A stretch of DNA of 64,000 nucleotides, taken from the NCBI RefSeq assembly GCF_949987515.2, contig NC_082684.1:47210006-47274005 (forward strand), written 5' to 3'. The stretch comes from Delphinus delphis (lineage: Eukaryota > Chordata > Mammalia > Artiodactyla > Delphinidae). Positions 10,846 to 23,018 of this stretch are shown here, piece by piece (the stretch's first letter is position 1; the number at the start of each line of letters is the position of its first letter). Both the position numbers and the translations under genes were made by a program. Under the pieces are notes generated by a model, which ran no database searches, had not been told where the DNA came from, and saw only the letters and a program-made list of their open reading frames with translations.

Positions 10846-12910
10846 ACTTCTACTTTTTCTCCAGGTTACATTTTCAACTAGCACATACTACATTGTTTTG
10901 ATGCCTCCCCCCACCAATTATTTAGTTCTTAAATGATTTTTCTCTTTGGAGGAGGCATCACAAAACCACAACAATAGAACCAGGGGAAAACAACCCCTTA
11001 GGAATAAGTTGATTAATTACTGCTGATTATTCTTAGTGTTGAGTGTGGTACTTGTCACCAGTAGGTACTCAAGGTTCCTGATTAATTGACTGTTCACTAA
11101 ATACTTTAAAAGTTCAAGCTTTCCTTTAAAAGGAGCAACCACCATTGCCAAGCAAGGCATTAAAACTTGCTTAGAAAAATATTACTATGTATGAAAGTGT
11201 ACTGTGATTTGTTCCAGAGAATAGAATTTGGGACAGAAGTTGAAAATCATAGGGAAGGTAATTGCAACTCACTTTAAAGAACTGTTTACTAACATCTTGG
11301 AATTTCAGAGCCATGTTGCATTCTGGACAAGCATTGTGAAGCTCTGGCCATGTCTTAGGTGAATGTAAGACATGAGGGATGTGGATATAAAATGAGCGAA
11401 TAGGGACCTCTGCTTGTGAATCAATCTTGGAAGGGTCAAGAAGTGAGCGTTCAGAATTTAACTGCATGCCAAATAAGGTAGCCAGGATCCAAGAAAAGTT
11501 CTCAAAAAATGTCTGTGTCCTTCAGCTGAGTGTTCTTCACTAGCCCCCCCAGATAATTTACCTAGGGCTCCGCTGGGTGATCAACTGGGCACCTAACATT
11601 GGTGGCAAGTGAGGGCCAGTTTTATGACATTCTCTGTTTGCCATCAGATGGATTTTAGGAACCCAGTGGAGTCTCACCCTAGAAGTATCCCTGTCTCCAA
11701 GACTGAGGGGTAGAATGGAGGGAGGGGAAAGAAAAGACTATACTGAATTGGCTTTTCTATTCATCTTTAATCTTCCATCTGTTGTAAAAGACCTGCTGTT
11801 AATGGAAACTGACTTAATCAGTCTCATTCAGTTTGGGAAGGAAATTTGAAATCCTAGTGACTTCTGAGAGTTGTATTATCTATTAACTTGGACTTGCCTA
11901 GAACCGTCCATAGAGGTGGTAGGAGCTTCTGTCCTTGTAGAGATTTTACAAAGAGCTGATGCAGAAGCAGTGAGGGTGGGCAGGTCAACTCTATGTTATT
12001 GTACAATTTGGGGAAACTGAGAATTTTTAAGACGAGGGAATGAATTTTGCTTTTGGAGGTGAGGAAGTTCTGGACTAGAATATCTTACCATGTGATTCTG
12101 TTGTAGAGCCTCTGCTTGCTGTAGTGTTAGAATCTTGATCCAGCTGCTGGGTGAAATCTGTACATTTTCTCCAGTGCTACTTTCACAAAGGGGTCGACCA
12201 GAACTCTTACCTCCCAGCCTAATATTTAGCGGCTCAGAAGGAAGCTATGGAAACACCTTGGATTTAATCATGGCAAAGGATGTGTTTACGTCAAGACATT
12301 TTAAGTTAATGAAAAACCTGGAAAATATCTGTTTAGTCATAATGCAAAGTCCAGAAAGCAGTAAATAATTCTAGCACCTTTCTGTGTCCATGAACCACAA
12401 AACTAGCTTTGTTTTATTTTTTCTGTCTAAATATATTTTCTGTTTTAAATCTCAGTGGGATATATTTTCAGCTTTGAAAGGCTCATTAAATCACTGATCC
12501 CTAAATTAGGTCCTTTCCAATGGGTTTGAAAAACACAGGCACCCGTAAGTTCTCCTAATTCATACTGTCTTGAGTTGTCTGGGGGAACACATTCACCTTC
12601 AGACAGAGAGACTTGGTCAAACTACTGAATCATTACAGGGAAAAACATTTTAGTTTACCAATGTATACTTGAAGGAATTTAGCCATATCAGCACTGGTCT
12701 CTTAATCCATATTTATTTTATAGTCTTCACTTTATGATTGGCAGATTAAGCACTTCGTTTACATGCTTTAAAAGGGCTATAAAGAACAATTCAGGCTAAA
12801 ATGATTCCTGTTTGGGGCATGGCTTGGGTGGAAGGAAGAAGTGTTTAGGGATCAGTGTGGTGCCAGTAGTATTGAGGCTGGCACTGTAGTGGCCGTACAG
12901 GGAGTGCACA
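10846..12910. other. About 2 kb of unassigned non-coding sequence
   Basis: No transposon I can name and no credible exon. Short frames such as 11171-11467 (minus) and 12135-12368 (plus) look random. If unique, this is one of the better candidate stretches for host regulatory DNA in the window, but nothing in the sequence proves that. Confidence 0.5.
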
Positions 12911-12914
12911 CGTT

Positions 12915-12998
12915 ATTCAGCTGAAACTTACCAAGTCCCTGCTGTGTGCCAAGACCTGTTTTGGATACTTCGGATACCGCTGTCTACCTCATGGGCTT
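12915..12998 (-). mobile_element. Short L2 3'-end relic
   Basis: The sequence 'ccctgctgtgtgccaagacc' and 'ttcggataccgctg' resembles the antisense L2 3' terminus (last-place-of-capture phrase 'ctatgtgccaggcactg'). Short and diverged. Confidence 0.5.
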
Positions 12999-13385
12999 AA
13001 CAATTTTGTCCATTGCTCATGATTGGTAGGGATAGCTCACAAGAGTTGTGTGAAGGGACGTATGAAGTCAGGTTATGGTACTGACTGGATTGGGACGGAT
13101 CCCAGCACCACCTAAGGGGGGCAGCCTAACCCTCTGTTACATGTGGGCTCCCAGGGTCAGTTTCCCAGGAAGCTATATAGACCTTTTGGTCAAGAAGCCA
13201 ACAGTAAGTCTTCAGACTGTAGGCCAATTCAAGAGCAGTTTTTATGTGTTATGTCATAAATGCCTTAGTAGAAATTCAGATTAAGCTAGTGAAATAAAAA
13301 CAGCAAGCAAATATTATGTACCAGGAGAGTAAAAAGCATTTTTATCCTATTGCTTATTTTGTAAAAATGTACTGATTCAAAAATG
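12999..13385. other. Unassigned spacer
   Basis: No recognised repeat, exon or regulatory motif that I can support. Confidence 0.4.
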
Positions 13386-13387
13386 GC

Positions 13388-13628
13388 TAGCGTTATTGAG
13401 TTCTTACTGTGTACCAGGAGCTGTGCTCAGTATCCTATATATATCCTCTCATTTAATCTTCAATGTCAGCCTTATGAGCTGCATTCTGTTATCATCTCAG
13501 TTTCACCATTAGGACACTGAGGCTCAGAGAGGCTAACTTGTTCAGCATTATGTGGCTACTGAATGGAAGGGAAGGCAGCGGACTTGAGTCTTAGTCTCTG
13601 TTCAAAGCTCATGCCCTTGCCTGGTCAC
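13388..13628 (-). mobile_element. MIR SINE (antisense)
   Basis: Reads 'cttactgtgtaccaggagct', 'ctctcatttaatcttcaatg', 'gacactgaggctcagagagg' and 'cttgagtcttagtctctgtt', the antisense MIR order from tail to head. Near full length, old. Confidence 0.92.
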
Positions 13629-13694
13629 GGCCACTTGATTTAGCTCTTGGTATTGGAGGAAGGATGAAGATAAACCAACACCGGCTGCTCCTCG

Positions 13695-14335
13695 TATCTC
13701 TCCAGCCCATTAATGGCCCTGTTATCTTCTCCAGCCAGAAACGTGGGAGTCACCTTGACCTCTTTTCTTCCTCTCTTGCCTTTTCCCCTCACCCATTAGT
13801 CTTTAAGTCCTGGTGGTTTTAATTGCTAGTATTTCTTGTATCTGACTATAGTCATCGTTTTTTACCTGGATACCGGCAGTAATTTCCTAACCAGAATCTC
13901 TCTTCCAATCCAGCCCTTACATCTGCCAACAACACTGAACAACAAAGATGTTCATGCCGCATCTCTGCTTAAAAACCCTTAGTGACTTTCAGACCCATCA
14001 TGGTCTGGACCCTCCACTCACTCCTTTCTCTTAGTCTGTGCTCCGGGGACATTGATCTAGTTGCAGTTGGCTGGTTGTGCTGTTGCTTCCATGCCTCTAT
14101 CCTTTTCTCTGTGACCAGGATGACCTCCTCATGGTTTTCTGCTCAGGAAATTGTCTCCTCTGGAAGTCTTTCCCAGCCCTCCCAGACAGAGGAAGGTTCC
14201 CTGCCTCTGACTGTACCTCATCTGTGTCTTTATGATAACAGTCGCCACTCTGAGCTGCAATTTAATACCTACCTGTTTCCCCCCACTACGTGGTGAATAT
14301 TTCAAGGCAATGTACTGCAAACTATCAGATAGACA
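13695..14335 (+). mobile_element. L2 LINE relic
   Basis: Sense L2: 'gggagtcaccttgacctctt', a degenerate coding region, 'gcttaaaaacccttagtgac', and 'aagtctttcccagccctccc' in the 3' portion, ending near 'ggtgaatatttcaaggcaat'. No open L2 frame survives. Confidence 0.8.
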
Positions 14336-14852
14336 CAGTGTATTAGGAGGAGCTGTCCACACCAAAAGGAGCACCAATAACAAGCATCTTATGCTACCCT
14401 AAGTCCCACTGGAAGTCCTGCTCAGGGTCATCAGAAGAGAAGCTTGCCATATAGGGGTCTGTGACACTTGGACACCTGTTTTGCTGGTGGAACCAGTTCA
14501 TATACCAAATGCCAGCCCTGTCAGCATGGTCCCTCTATATTTCTGCTGGAATGTGTTCATTTAGGCTTCCCACTCATGTCCTCAACTATGCTATTCTCTA
14601 AGTTTGCAGCAGGGAGGATTTTGCCAGATCTGGTATCCTTCCTTACTAACTGGACACAGTCCCTTTGTCCCTGAACATGCAGAGACATCATAGGAACATG
14701 GTCTGTTTTTGCCTCAAAATAATCTTAAATGCCAAGAAAACCCATATGTATGTTCTTTGAGGTGGGATTGAAAATATTCAGCCAATTGAGGATAAATATT
14801 TAGCTTTAAAACAAAAGCATATTAGAGGGCTGCAAAGAGATGAGTGTCTGTG
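14336..14852. other. Unassigned sequence
   Basis: No repeat family recognised. The L2 may extend some distance into it. Confidence 0.4.
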
Positions 14853-15090
14853 ATGCAATATTGAAGAGTAGAAAAGAGGCTGAGCTAAGAGTCAGGGAGA
14901 TTAGAATTTCATCTGGTCTCTGCCTATTGCCGGTGGTGTGATGCTGGACAGATAGTTTAATGTCTCTAAGCCTCACCTCTGTGTGTGTAAAATGGAGATA
15001 GTTATAAGACCCACGTGCATGTATGATTCTGTAAGGCACTTCAGAAGCTGGGCATATAATCAGCACTCAATCAATGGGAGTATTATGTGA
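14853..15090 (+). mobile_element. MIR SINE
   Basis: MIR sense order: 'gctaagagtcagggagatta', 'ctggacagatagtttaatgt', 'aaaatggagatagttataag' and 'gcactcaatcaatgggagta'. Complete but diverged. Confidence 0.88.
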
Positions 15091-15654
15091 CAAGTGGACC
15101 TATAATAAATGACAATGCATTTTATTATTTAAATTGCAGTCAGAATGATTGCCCTTGGTTAAGGTAATCTCTTACTCCTCTGATAGATTTTTCACCAAGA
15201 CCCTTAAATCAACTAAACAGCAGACTTGAACTATAGGGAAGATTAACTCTGAACAAATGAATTCCAGTCTGATATGACCTTAAAGCTGGGATTGACTGTA
15301 CTCGCTGCAGCTGCCCTAGGTCTGCCCTAAGGTCACCAATACTACATTGACTCAGTGTCCAGCTCAGGAAGGGCTGGAGCCCTTCGACATATCACCCCTG
15401 TGGCCAAGAATGCCATGATTAACCCAGCTCCTAGAATGAAGAATCTTTTACTGGTCACAAGATTTGGTCTTTAGCAGCTGCTCCAGGGGCAGTTGTAAAC
15501 AGACCCGGAGAACTTATGTGTTGCCCCCTCACAGCCTCTGAACCAACATATACTTAGAGAACAAGGCAGAGATGATTATCAATTGGTCTTCAAATCTAAG
15601 GAGTACCGCTTATGGGCAAATAGAGTTCTGAGTTTGACAACCCTCGCTGCAGCT
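15091..15654. other. Unassigned sequence
   Basis: No recognised repeat or credible exon. The repeated word 'ctgcagct' near 15305 and 15645 is too short to interpret. Confidence 0.4.
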
Positions 15655-15740
15655 CCCAAGGAAATCAGCATTGCTGTTCTTATTTTACAGACAGAAAACC
15701 CAAGGCACCAAGGGATTAAATAATTTGTATTGGAACGAGA
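15655..15740 (-). mobile_element. MIR central fragment (antisense)
   Basis: The run 'attttacagacagaaaaccc' then 'aaggcaccaagggattaaat' matches the antisense MIR centre. Ends eroded. Confidence 0.6.
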
Positions 15741-15889
15741 TTTTACTAACTCTATAGAAAATTGACCTAAAACTTAAACATGGATAAACCACATCCTTTA
15801 TTTAAACAGTATTTTATAGCCTATGATGAAAGAATGCTCAGAGATGGAATTTCCAGATTGGCTGTTCATGAACTCACAGAAAAATTATG

Positions 15890-16070
15890 CAACTTTCCAT
15901 TCATTCAGCAAACATTTATTCAGTACATACCAAGTGCTAGGCACTGTCATAGGTGCCAGGGAGACAAGCTTATATGAGACTATTTCCTGCTCAGAAATAG
16001 GGAAATCAGAAGGAGGAGACACACATGTAAGGAGATGGAATAAAATGGTATAGACACTGTGATAGTGACA
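15890..16070 (-). mobile_element. L2 3'-end relic (antisense)
   Basis: The phrase 'attcagcaaacatttattca' followed by 'taggcactgtcataggtgcc' is the antisense L2 3' terminus, with a degenerate continuation downstream. Confidence 0.75.
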
Positions 16071-16494
16071 AAAATCTATACATTACAGCAGGGGCCCAAA
16101 GAGGAGGCAAGTCCTGAGAGATCACTCTGTTTGTTTTGCCCTGGGTAGGCTTGGCAACAGGAAGCCTGCTACGAACCCTAGAAGAGCTGCAATACTTGCC
16201 AAGTTTAAACCCACAAATTGGCGAACATAATATATGTCTAAGTGCTAGAAGTCATGAGTGCATGTGCACAGGGAATGTTATCTTTTATGTTCAGGATCTG
16301 AATTGAGATGTTAATTATTTTCCAAATCCTGAAAAACCAGGCTTTTGAGTTTCCTATAATTTGACCTTAAAATAATTTCTTGCTAATAGCTGTATTGCCA
16401 AAGTAGAGACTTACCATGGGGAGGGCCCAGAATCAATCCAGGGGTTTGATGGTTGGAAAGAAGATGGCGTCCCAGGCCTCGACAAAATGAAACA
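16071..16494. other. Unassigned sequence
   Basis: No recognised transposon or exon. Confidence 0.4.
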
Positions 16495-16920
16495 CAGCTT
16501 TCAACCCACTTACGTGCTGTCTTCTTGAAACATTCCCTTGCATTGACTTTGGCATCATCCCATTTGCCTGCTTCCCCTCTAACTCACCAGCACTCCTTCC
16601 TAGTTTCCTTTGCTGACCCGTCATCCTCTCTCTCTTTTTTCCTATTTTCTCACTATGTTCTCCCCGGAGGTAATTCCATATTCTGCCATGACTTCTGTTG
16701 CATGGCAACCACTTTCACCTGTCTCCAATTTAGATATTTCCACTGTCATCCAGACACATATGTCTAACTCTAAACTTGATATATCACTTGGGCTCCTCTG
16801 TCAAAAGTCACGTAGGCTGGAAACTCATGGAATTTCTCCTCAGACTCCCTCCCTGTCGTGTTTTCTGCCTTGGGAAATCTCATCCCTGACTTCACATTTG
16901 AAACATCTGAGGGACATTGA
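16495..16920 (+). mobile_element. L2 relic, segment 1 of 3
   Basis: Sense L2 ORF2 3' region, pyrimidine-rich, ending near 'gaaacatctgagg' where a MER5-type element interrupts it. The same L2 continues at 17036 and, beyond a full-length-type L1, at 24456. Confidence 0.75.
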
Positions 16921-17035
16921 AACCATAACTGTGCCTGGGCCCCCTGCTTAACCAATTAAATCAGAGCCTTTGGGCTGAGGGTCTTCAGGTGGGTTTAATG
17001 AGCACAGCCAGGTTAAGAATCACTGAGCTATTTGC
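16921..17035 (+). mobile_element. MER5-type hAT-Charlie DNA transposon, partial
   Basis: The phrases 'gtgcctgggccccctgctta', 'ccaattaaatcagagccttt' and the terminal 'gttaagaatcactgagc' match the right half of a MER5A/B non-autonomous hAT element. It interrupts L2 sequence. It encodes no transposase. Confidence 0.7.
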
Positions 17036-17338
17036 TCAAGTGGGAAGTCTGTGTGTTATCTTGACCCCTCCCTTTTCATTATCCTTTAATAGTCAGCCAC
17101 CTGCTGATGTTTTAGCCACTAAAGCTCTTGACTTCATCTACTGTTTTCCATCATCAAAGCCACCACTCCAAACCAACACATAATTCTCTCTTACCCGAAA
17201 TAACCTTGTAACTGTCCTCCTTGCCTCTATTCTTGTTCCCATCCTCACCGTTATTCACAGTGCAGCCAGGGTGACTTAAAAAAAATCTGATCACATCACT
17301 CTCTTGCTTAAAATATTGCACTGGCTTTCTGCTTGCTC
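17036..17338 (+). mobile_element. L2 relic, segment 2 of 3
   Basis: L2 resumes: 'tgtcctccttgcctctattc', 'cagtgcagccagggtgactt', 'gatcacatcactctcttgct', stopping at 'tctgcttgctc' (17328-17338). That 11-mer is the left target-site duplication of L1-A. Confidence 0.88.
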
Positions 17339-18170
17339 ATTTTTTTGAATTTTTAATTTTTTTACACAGCAGGTTCTTATTAGATCTATTTTATACATAT
17401 TAGCATATACATGTCAATCCCAATCTCCCAGTTCATCCCACCACCACCCCCCACCCTGCTCTCCCTACTTGGTGTCCATACGTTTGTTCTCTACATCTGT
17501 GTCTCTATTTCTGCCTTGCAGACTGGTTCATCTGTACCACTTTTCTAGATTCCACATATATGCATTAATATATGATATTTGTTTTTCTCTTTCTGACTTA
17601 CTTCACTCTGTATGACAGACTATAGGTCCCTTCACGTCTCTACAAATGACCCAATTTCGTTCCTTTCTGTGGCTGAGTAATATTCCATTGTATATATGTA
17701 CCTCATCTTCTTCATCCATTCGTCTGTCGATGGGCATTTAGGGTGCTTCCATGACCTGGCTATTGTAAATAGTGCTGCAGTGAACATTGGGGTGCATGTG
17801 TCTTTTTGAATTATGGTTTTCTCAGGGTATATGCCCAGTAGTGGGATTGCTGGGTCGTATGATAATTCTATTTTTAGGTTTTAAGGAACCTCCATACTGT
17901 TCTCCGTAGTGGCTGTATCAATTTACATTCCCACCAACAGTGCAAGAGGATTCCCTTTTCTCCACACCATCTCCAGCATTTGTTGTTTGTAGATTTTCTG
18001 ATGATGCCCATTCTAACTGGTGTGAGGTGATACCTCATTGTAGTTTTGATTTGCATTTATCTAATGATTAGTGATGTTGAGCAGCTTTTCATGTGCCTCT
18101 TGGCCATCTGTATGTCTTCTTTGGAGAAATGTCCATTTCGTTTTTCTGCCCATTTTTCTTCTTTTTTTTT

Positions 18171-19757
18171 GCAAGGCCAATATCAAAAATCATCTTTATT
18201 CCTATGTACCAACAAGAGAATTTGAAAATTACATTTTGTGAGTACAGCATTTAATGTAGCATCAAAAATATTAAGTATCTGGGAATAATCTAACAAACAT
18301 GAATACCTCTAACAAAACTACAGAACATTATTTTAAAAGGCTAAAGAAGAACTGAGCAAATGGAGAAATATATCATGTTCATGGATTACAAAACAATAGT
18401 GTAAAGATATCAGTTCCCACCAAATTTATTTATAAATTCAATTCAATCACTGTATGTGTGTGTAAATTGACAAGTGAGTCCTAAAATCTGCACGTAAATG
18501 CAAAAAGCCAAGAATAGGTAAGTCCAAATTGAAAAAGAAGAAAATAGAGGTAAGTATTGCTGCACCAAGCATTAAGACTTATTTTTAAAGCTACAGTAAT
18601 TAAGAGTGTGGGGGCTTCCCTGGTGGCGCAGTGGTTGAGAGTCCACCTGCTGATGCAGGGGACACGGGTTCGTGCCCCGGTCTGGGAAGATCCCACATGC
18701 CACAGAGCGGCTAGGCCCGTGAGCCATGGCCACTGAGCCTGCACGTCCGGAGCCTTGTGCTCCGCAACGGGAGAGGCCACAACAGTGAGAGGCCCATGTG
18801 CCGCAAAAAAAAAAAGAGTGTGGGATTTTGTGCAAAGATAGCTAAATCCATAACAGAATAGAAAGCAGAGTTCAGAAACAGATGTACACATACATGGATG
18901 CTTGAATTGTGATAAAAGTAGTACTGGAGAGCAATAGAGAACAGTCTTTTCAATAAATGGTGCTGGATCAATAGGCTATACATATGGGAAAAAAAGAAAC
19001 TTGATCTCTTCTTCATACGATACCTAAAAATCAATTTCAAACAAAGGAATGCCTATCCAAAAAAAAAAAATCACTTTCAGATTAATTGTAGAATTAAATG
19101 TAAAACACAGGAAAGCGTCTAGAATATAATATATTAAAATAGCTTCATGATCTCGAGATAAGCAATAATTCTAATATGATACAACGATCACTATATCTAA
19201 AGAATTATATTGAAAATTGGCCCATATTAAGATTATGAACTTCTGGTTACCAGAAGTCACACAAAAAATGTATATAGGCAAGACACAGAATGGGAGAAGA
19301 TAGCTGCATCACCAGGAATAGGCTTGCATCCACAATGTGTAAAGAACCACAGATCCTTCAGTAGAAGACAAACAACCAAAAAGAAAAAGTGAGCAAAAGA
19401 CTGGAAGAGGTGCTTCACAAAAGGGGATATAAAAACGGCCTGTAAACATTTGAAAGAATGCTCAACCCCAGTAGTCACTATGGAAATACAAATCAAAGCC
19501 ACAAAAAAGATGACAGTACACTCCCACCAAAATAACTAAAATTAAGAAGATTGACAATGCCAAGTGTTGTTGAGGAGGAGAAGCACTGGGAGCTATCATA
19601 AATGACTGATGGAAGATAAATTGATACAACCACTTGGAAAATAATTTGACAGTGTATGCTAAGGTTAAGTGTAAGCATATCTAATGACACAGCAATTCCA
19701 CTCCTAAACATACGCCCATATAAATGCATACATACGTCCAGCAACAAGAATTTCATA
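18171..19757 (+). mobile_element. Old L1M ORF2 3' region carried in the insert
   Basis: Sense L1M-type sequence from the RT/thumb region ('atatatcatgttcatggatt') to near the ORF2 end ('caattccactcctaaacata'). More diverged than L1-A around it, although it lies inside L1-A. That is why it is interpreted as a carried passenger and not as an independent later L1M insertion. No intact frame. Confidence 0.8.
18612..18813 (+). mobile_element. CHR-type SINE within the L1M passenger
   Basis: Full tRNA-derived SINE with 'gggcttccctggtggcgcag' head and an A tail. The 10-bp duplication 'aagagtgtgg' occurs at 18602-18611 and 18814-18823. It disrupts the L1M phrase 'gctacagtaattaagagtgt' and 'gattttgtgcaaagatagct'. 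It may have inserted before or after the 1.6-kb block moved. Confidence 0.95.
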
Positions 19758-22700
19758 TTTGCCCATTTTTTGATTGGGTTGTTTGTTTTTTTAAATATTG
19801 AGCTGCATGAGCTGTTTATATATTTTGGACATTAATCCTTTGTTAGTTGCTTCGTTTGCAAATATTTTCTCCCATTCTGAGGGTTGTCTTTTTGTCTTGT
19901 TTACAGTTTCCTTTGCTGTGCAAAAACTTTTAAGTTTCATTAGATCCCATTTGTTTATTTTTGTTTTTATTTCCATTACTCTAGCAGGTGGGTCAAAAAA
20001 GATCTTGCTGTGATTGATGTCAAAGAGTGTTATTCCTATGTTTCCCTCTAAGAGTTTTATGGTGTCCGGTCTTACATTTAGGTCTTTAATCCATTTTGAG
20101 TTTCTTTTTGTGTATGGTATTAGGGAGTGTTCTAATTTCATTCTTTTACATGTAGCTGTCCAGTTTTCCCAGCACCACTTATTGAAGAGGCTGTCTTTTC
20201 TCCATTGTATATCCTTGCCTCCTTTGTCATAGATTAGTTGACTATAGGTGTGTGGATTTATCTCTGTGCTTTCTATCCTGTTCCATTGATCTATATTTCT
20301 GTATTTGTGCCAGTACCATATTGTATTGATTACTGTAGCTTTGTAGTATAGTCTGAAGTCAGGGAGCCTGATTCCTCCAGCTTCATTTTTTTCCCTCAAG
20401 ATTGCTTTTGCTATTTAGGGTCTTTTGTGTCCCCATACAAATTTTAAGATTTTTTGTTCTAGTTCTGTGAAAAATGCCATTGGTGATTTGATAGGGATTG
20501 CATTGAATCTGTAGATTGCTTTGGGTAGTATAGTCATTTTCATAATATTGATTCTTCCAATCCAAGAACATGGTATATCTCTCCATCTGTTTGTGTCATC
20601 TTTGATTTCTTTCATCAGCGTCTTATGGTTTTCTGAGTACAGGTCTTTTACCTCCTTAGGTAGGTTTATTCCTAGGTATTTTATTCTTTTTGTTGCAATG
20701 GTGAATGGGATTGTTTCCTTAATTTCTGTTTCAGATATTTCATTGTTAGTGTATAGGAATGCAAGAGATTTCTGTGCATTAATTTTGTATCCTGCAACTT
20801 TATCAGATTCACTGATTAGCTCTAGTAGCTTTCTGGTTGCATCTTTAGGATTCTCTATGTATAGTATCAAGTCATCTGCAAACAGTGACAGTTTTACTTC
20901 TTCTTTTCCAATTTTTGTTCCTTTTATATCTTTTTCTTCTCTGATTGCTGTGGCTAGGACTTCCAAAACTATGTTGAATAATAGTGGTGAGAGTGGACAT
21001 CCTTGTGTTTTTCCTGATCTTAGAGGAAATGCTTTCAGTTTTCCACCATTGAGTATGATGCTTGCTGTGGGTTTGTCATATATGGCCTTTATTATGTTGA
21101 GGTTGGTTCCCTCTTTGCCCACTTTCTGGAGAGTTATCATAAATGGTGTTGAATTTTGTCAAAAGCTTTCTCTACATCTATTGAGATGATCATATGGTTT
21201 TTATTCTTCAGTTTGTTAATATGGTGTATCACATTGATTGATTTGCATATGTTGAAGAATCCTTGCATCCCTGGGATAAATCCCACTTGATCATGGTGTA
21301 TGATCCTTTTAATGTGTTGTTGGATTCTGTTTGCTAGTATTTTGTTGAGGATTTTTGCATCTGTATTCATCAGTGATATTGGTCTGTAATTTTCTTTTTT
21401 TGCAGTTTCATTGTCTGGTTTTGGTTATCAGGGTGATGGTGGCCTCATAGAATGAGTTTGGGAGTGTTCCTTCCTCTGCAGTTTTTGGGAAGAGTTTGAG
21501 AAGGATAGGTGTTAGCTCTTCTCTAAATGTTTGATAGAATTCACCTGTGAAGTCATCTGGTCCTGGACTTTTGTTTGTTGGAAGATTTTTAATCACAGTT
21601 TCAATTTCATTACTTGTGATTGGTCTGTTCATAATTTCTGTTTCTTCCTGGTTCAGCCTTGAAAGGTTATACGTTTCTAAGAATTTGTCCATTTCTTCCA
21701 GGTTGTCCATTTTATTGGCATAGAGTTGTTTGTAGTAGTCTCTTAGGATGCTTTGTATTTTTGCAGTGTCTGTTGTAACTTCTTTCTCATTTCTAATTTT
21801 ATTGACTTGAGTCCTTTCCCTCTTTTTCTTGATGAGTCTGGCTGAAGGTTTATCAATTTTGTTTGTCTTCTCAAAGAACCAGCTTTTAGTTTTATTGATC
21901 TTTGCTATTGTTTTCTTTGTTTCTATATCATTTGTTTCTGCTCTGATCTTTATGATTTCTTTCTTTTTACTAACTTTCGGTTTTGTTTGTTCTTCTTTCT
22001 CTAGTTCCTTTGGGTGTAAGGTTAGATTGTTTATTTGAGATTTTTCTTGTTTCTTGAGGTAGGATTGTATTGCTGTAAACTTCCCTTTTAGAACTGCTTT
22101 TGTTGCATCCCGTAGGTTTTGGATTGTCGTGTTTTCATTGTCATTTGTCTCTAGGTATTTTTTGATTTCCTCTTTGATTTCTTCAGTGATCTCTTGGTTA
22201 TTTAGTAACATATTGTTTGGCCTTCATGTGCTTGTGTTTTTTACGGTTTTTTTCCCTGTAATTTATTTCTTGTCTCATAGCATTGTGGTCAGAAAAGAGG
22301 CTTGATAAGATTTCAATTTTCTTAAATTTACCACGCCTTGATTTGTGACCCAAGAGATGATCTATCCTGGAGAATGTTCCACATGCACTTGAGAAGAAAG
22401 TGTAATCTGCTGGTTTTGGTTGGAATGTCCTATAAATATCAATTAAATCTATCTGGTCTGTTGTGTCATTTAAAACTTGTGTTTACATATTAATTTTCTG
22501 TCTGGATGATCTGTCCATTGGTGTAAGTGAGGTGGTAAAGTCCCCCACTGTTATTGTGTTACTATTTCCTCTTTTTTAGGTGTTAGCATTTGCCTTATAT
22601 ATTGAGGTGCTCCTATGTTGGGTGCATATATATGTATAATTGTTATATCTTCTTCTTGGCTTGATCCCTTGATCATTATGTAGTGTCCTCCCTTGTCTCT

Positions 22701-23018
22701 TGTAACATTCTTTATTTTAAAGTCTATTTTATCTGATATGAGTATTGCTACTCCAGCTTTCTTTTGATTTCCATTTGCATGGAATATCTTTTTCCATCTC
22801 CTCACTTTCAGTCTGTATGTGTCCCTAGGTCTGATGTGGGTCTCTTGTAGACAGCATGTATATGTTTTTGTATAAATTCAGTGAGCCTGTGTCTTTTGGT
22901 TGGAGCATTTAATCCATTCACATTTAAGGTAATTATCGATATGTATGTTCCTGTTACCATTTTCTTAATTGTTTTGGGTTTGATTTTGTAGGTCCTTTTC
23001 TTCTCTTCTGTTTCCCAC

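Larger units (their letters stand above)
18158..19759 (-). mobile_element. 1.6-kb retrocopy-like insert inside L1-A
   Basis: Foreign DNA flanked by the 11-bp duplication 'tgcccattttt' (18147-18157 and 19760-19770), which splits ORF2 of L1-A. The left end begins with 'cttcttttttttt', consistent with the complement of an A tail, and the duplication ends in TTTTT, as expected for an L1-endonuclease insertion in minus orientation. The insert body on the plus strand is an old L1M ORF2 3' region in sense (cues 'catcaaaaatattaagtatc' and 'aatggtgctggatcaatag'), with a CHR SINE inside. Inference: a minus-strand RNA carrying an antisense L1M was reverse transcribed here. Confidence 0.75.
17545..22960 (-). 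pseudogene. L1-A ORF2 (endonuclease / reverse transcriptase), disrupted
   Basis: The inferred start codon complement is at 22958-22960 and the natural stop at 17545-17547. Removing the foreign insert and its TSD leaves about 3.8 kb, the usual L1 ORF2 length. Visible parts are an endonuclease fragment at 22805-22551, the linker and RT N-terminus at 22211-21408, RT at 21370-21137 and 21140-20415 with the catalytic FADD at 20871-20882, and the C-terminal part at 20399-19791 and 18056-17874. The protein is spread over different frames with intervening stops and split by the insert, so it is inactive. Normally it provides target nicking and target-primed reverse transcription. Confidence 0.93.

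Noticed and set aside
21408..22211. 267-codon open frame, minus strand, longest but one in the window
   Set aside because: L1-A ORF2 linker and RT N-terminal region. No start context of its own.
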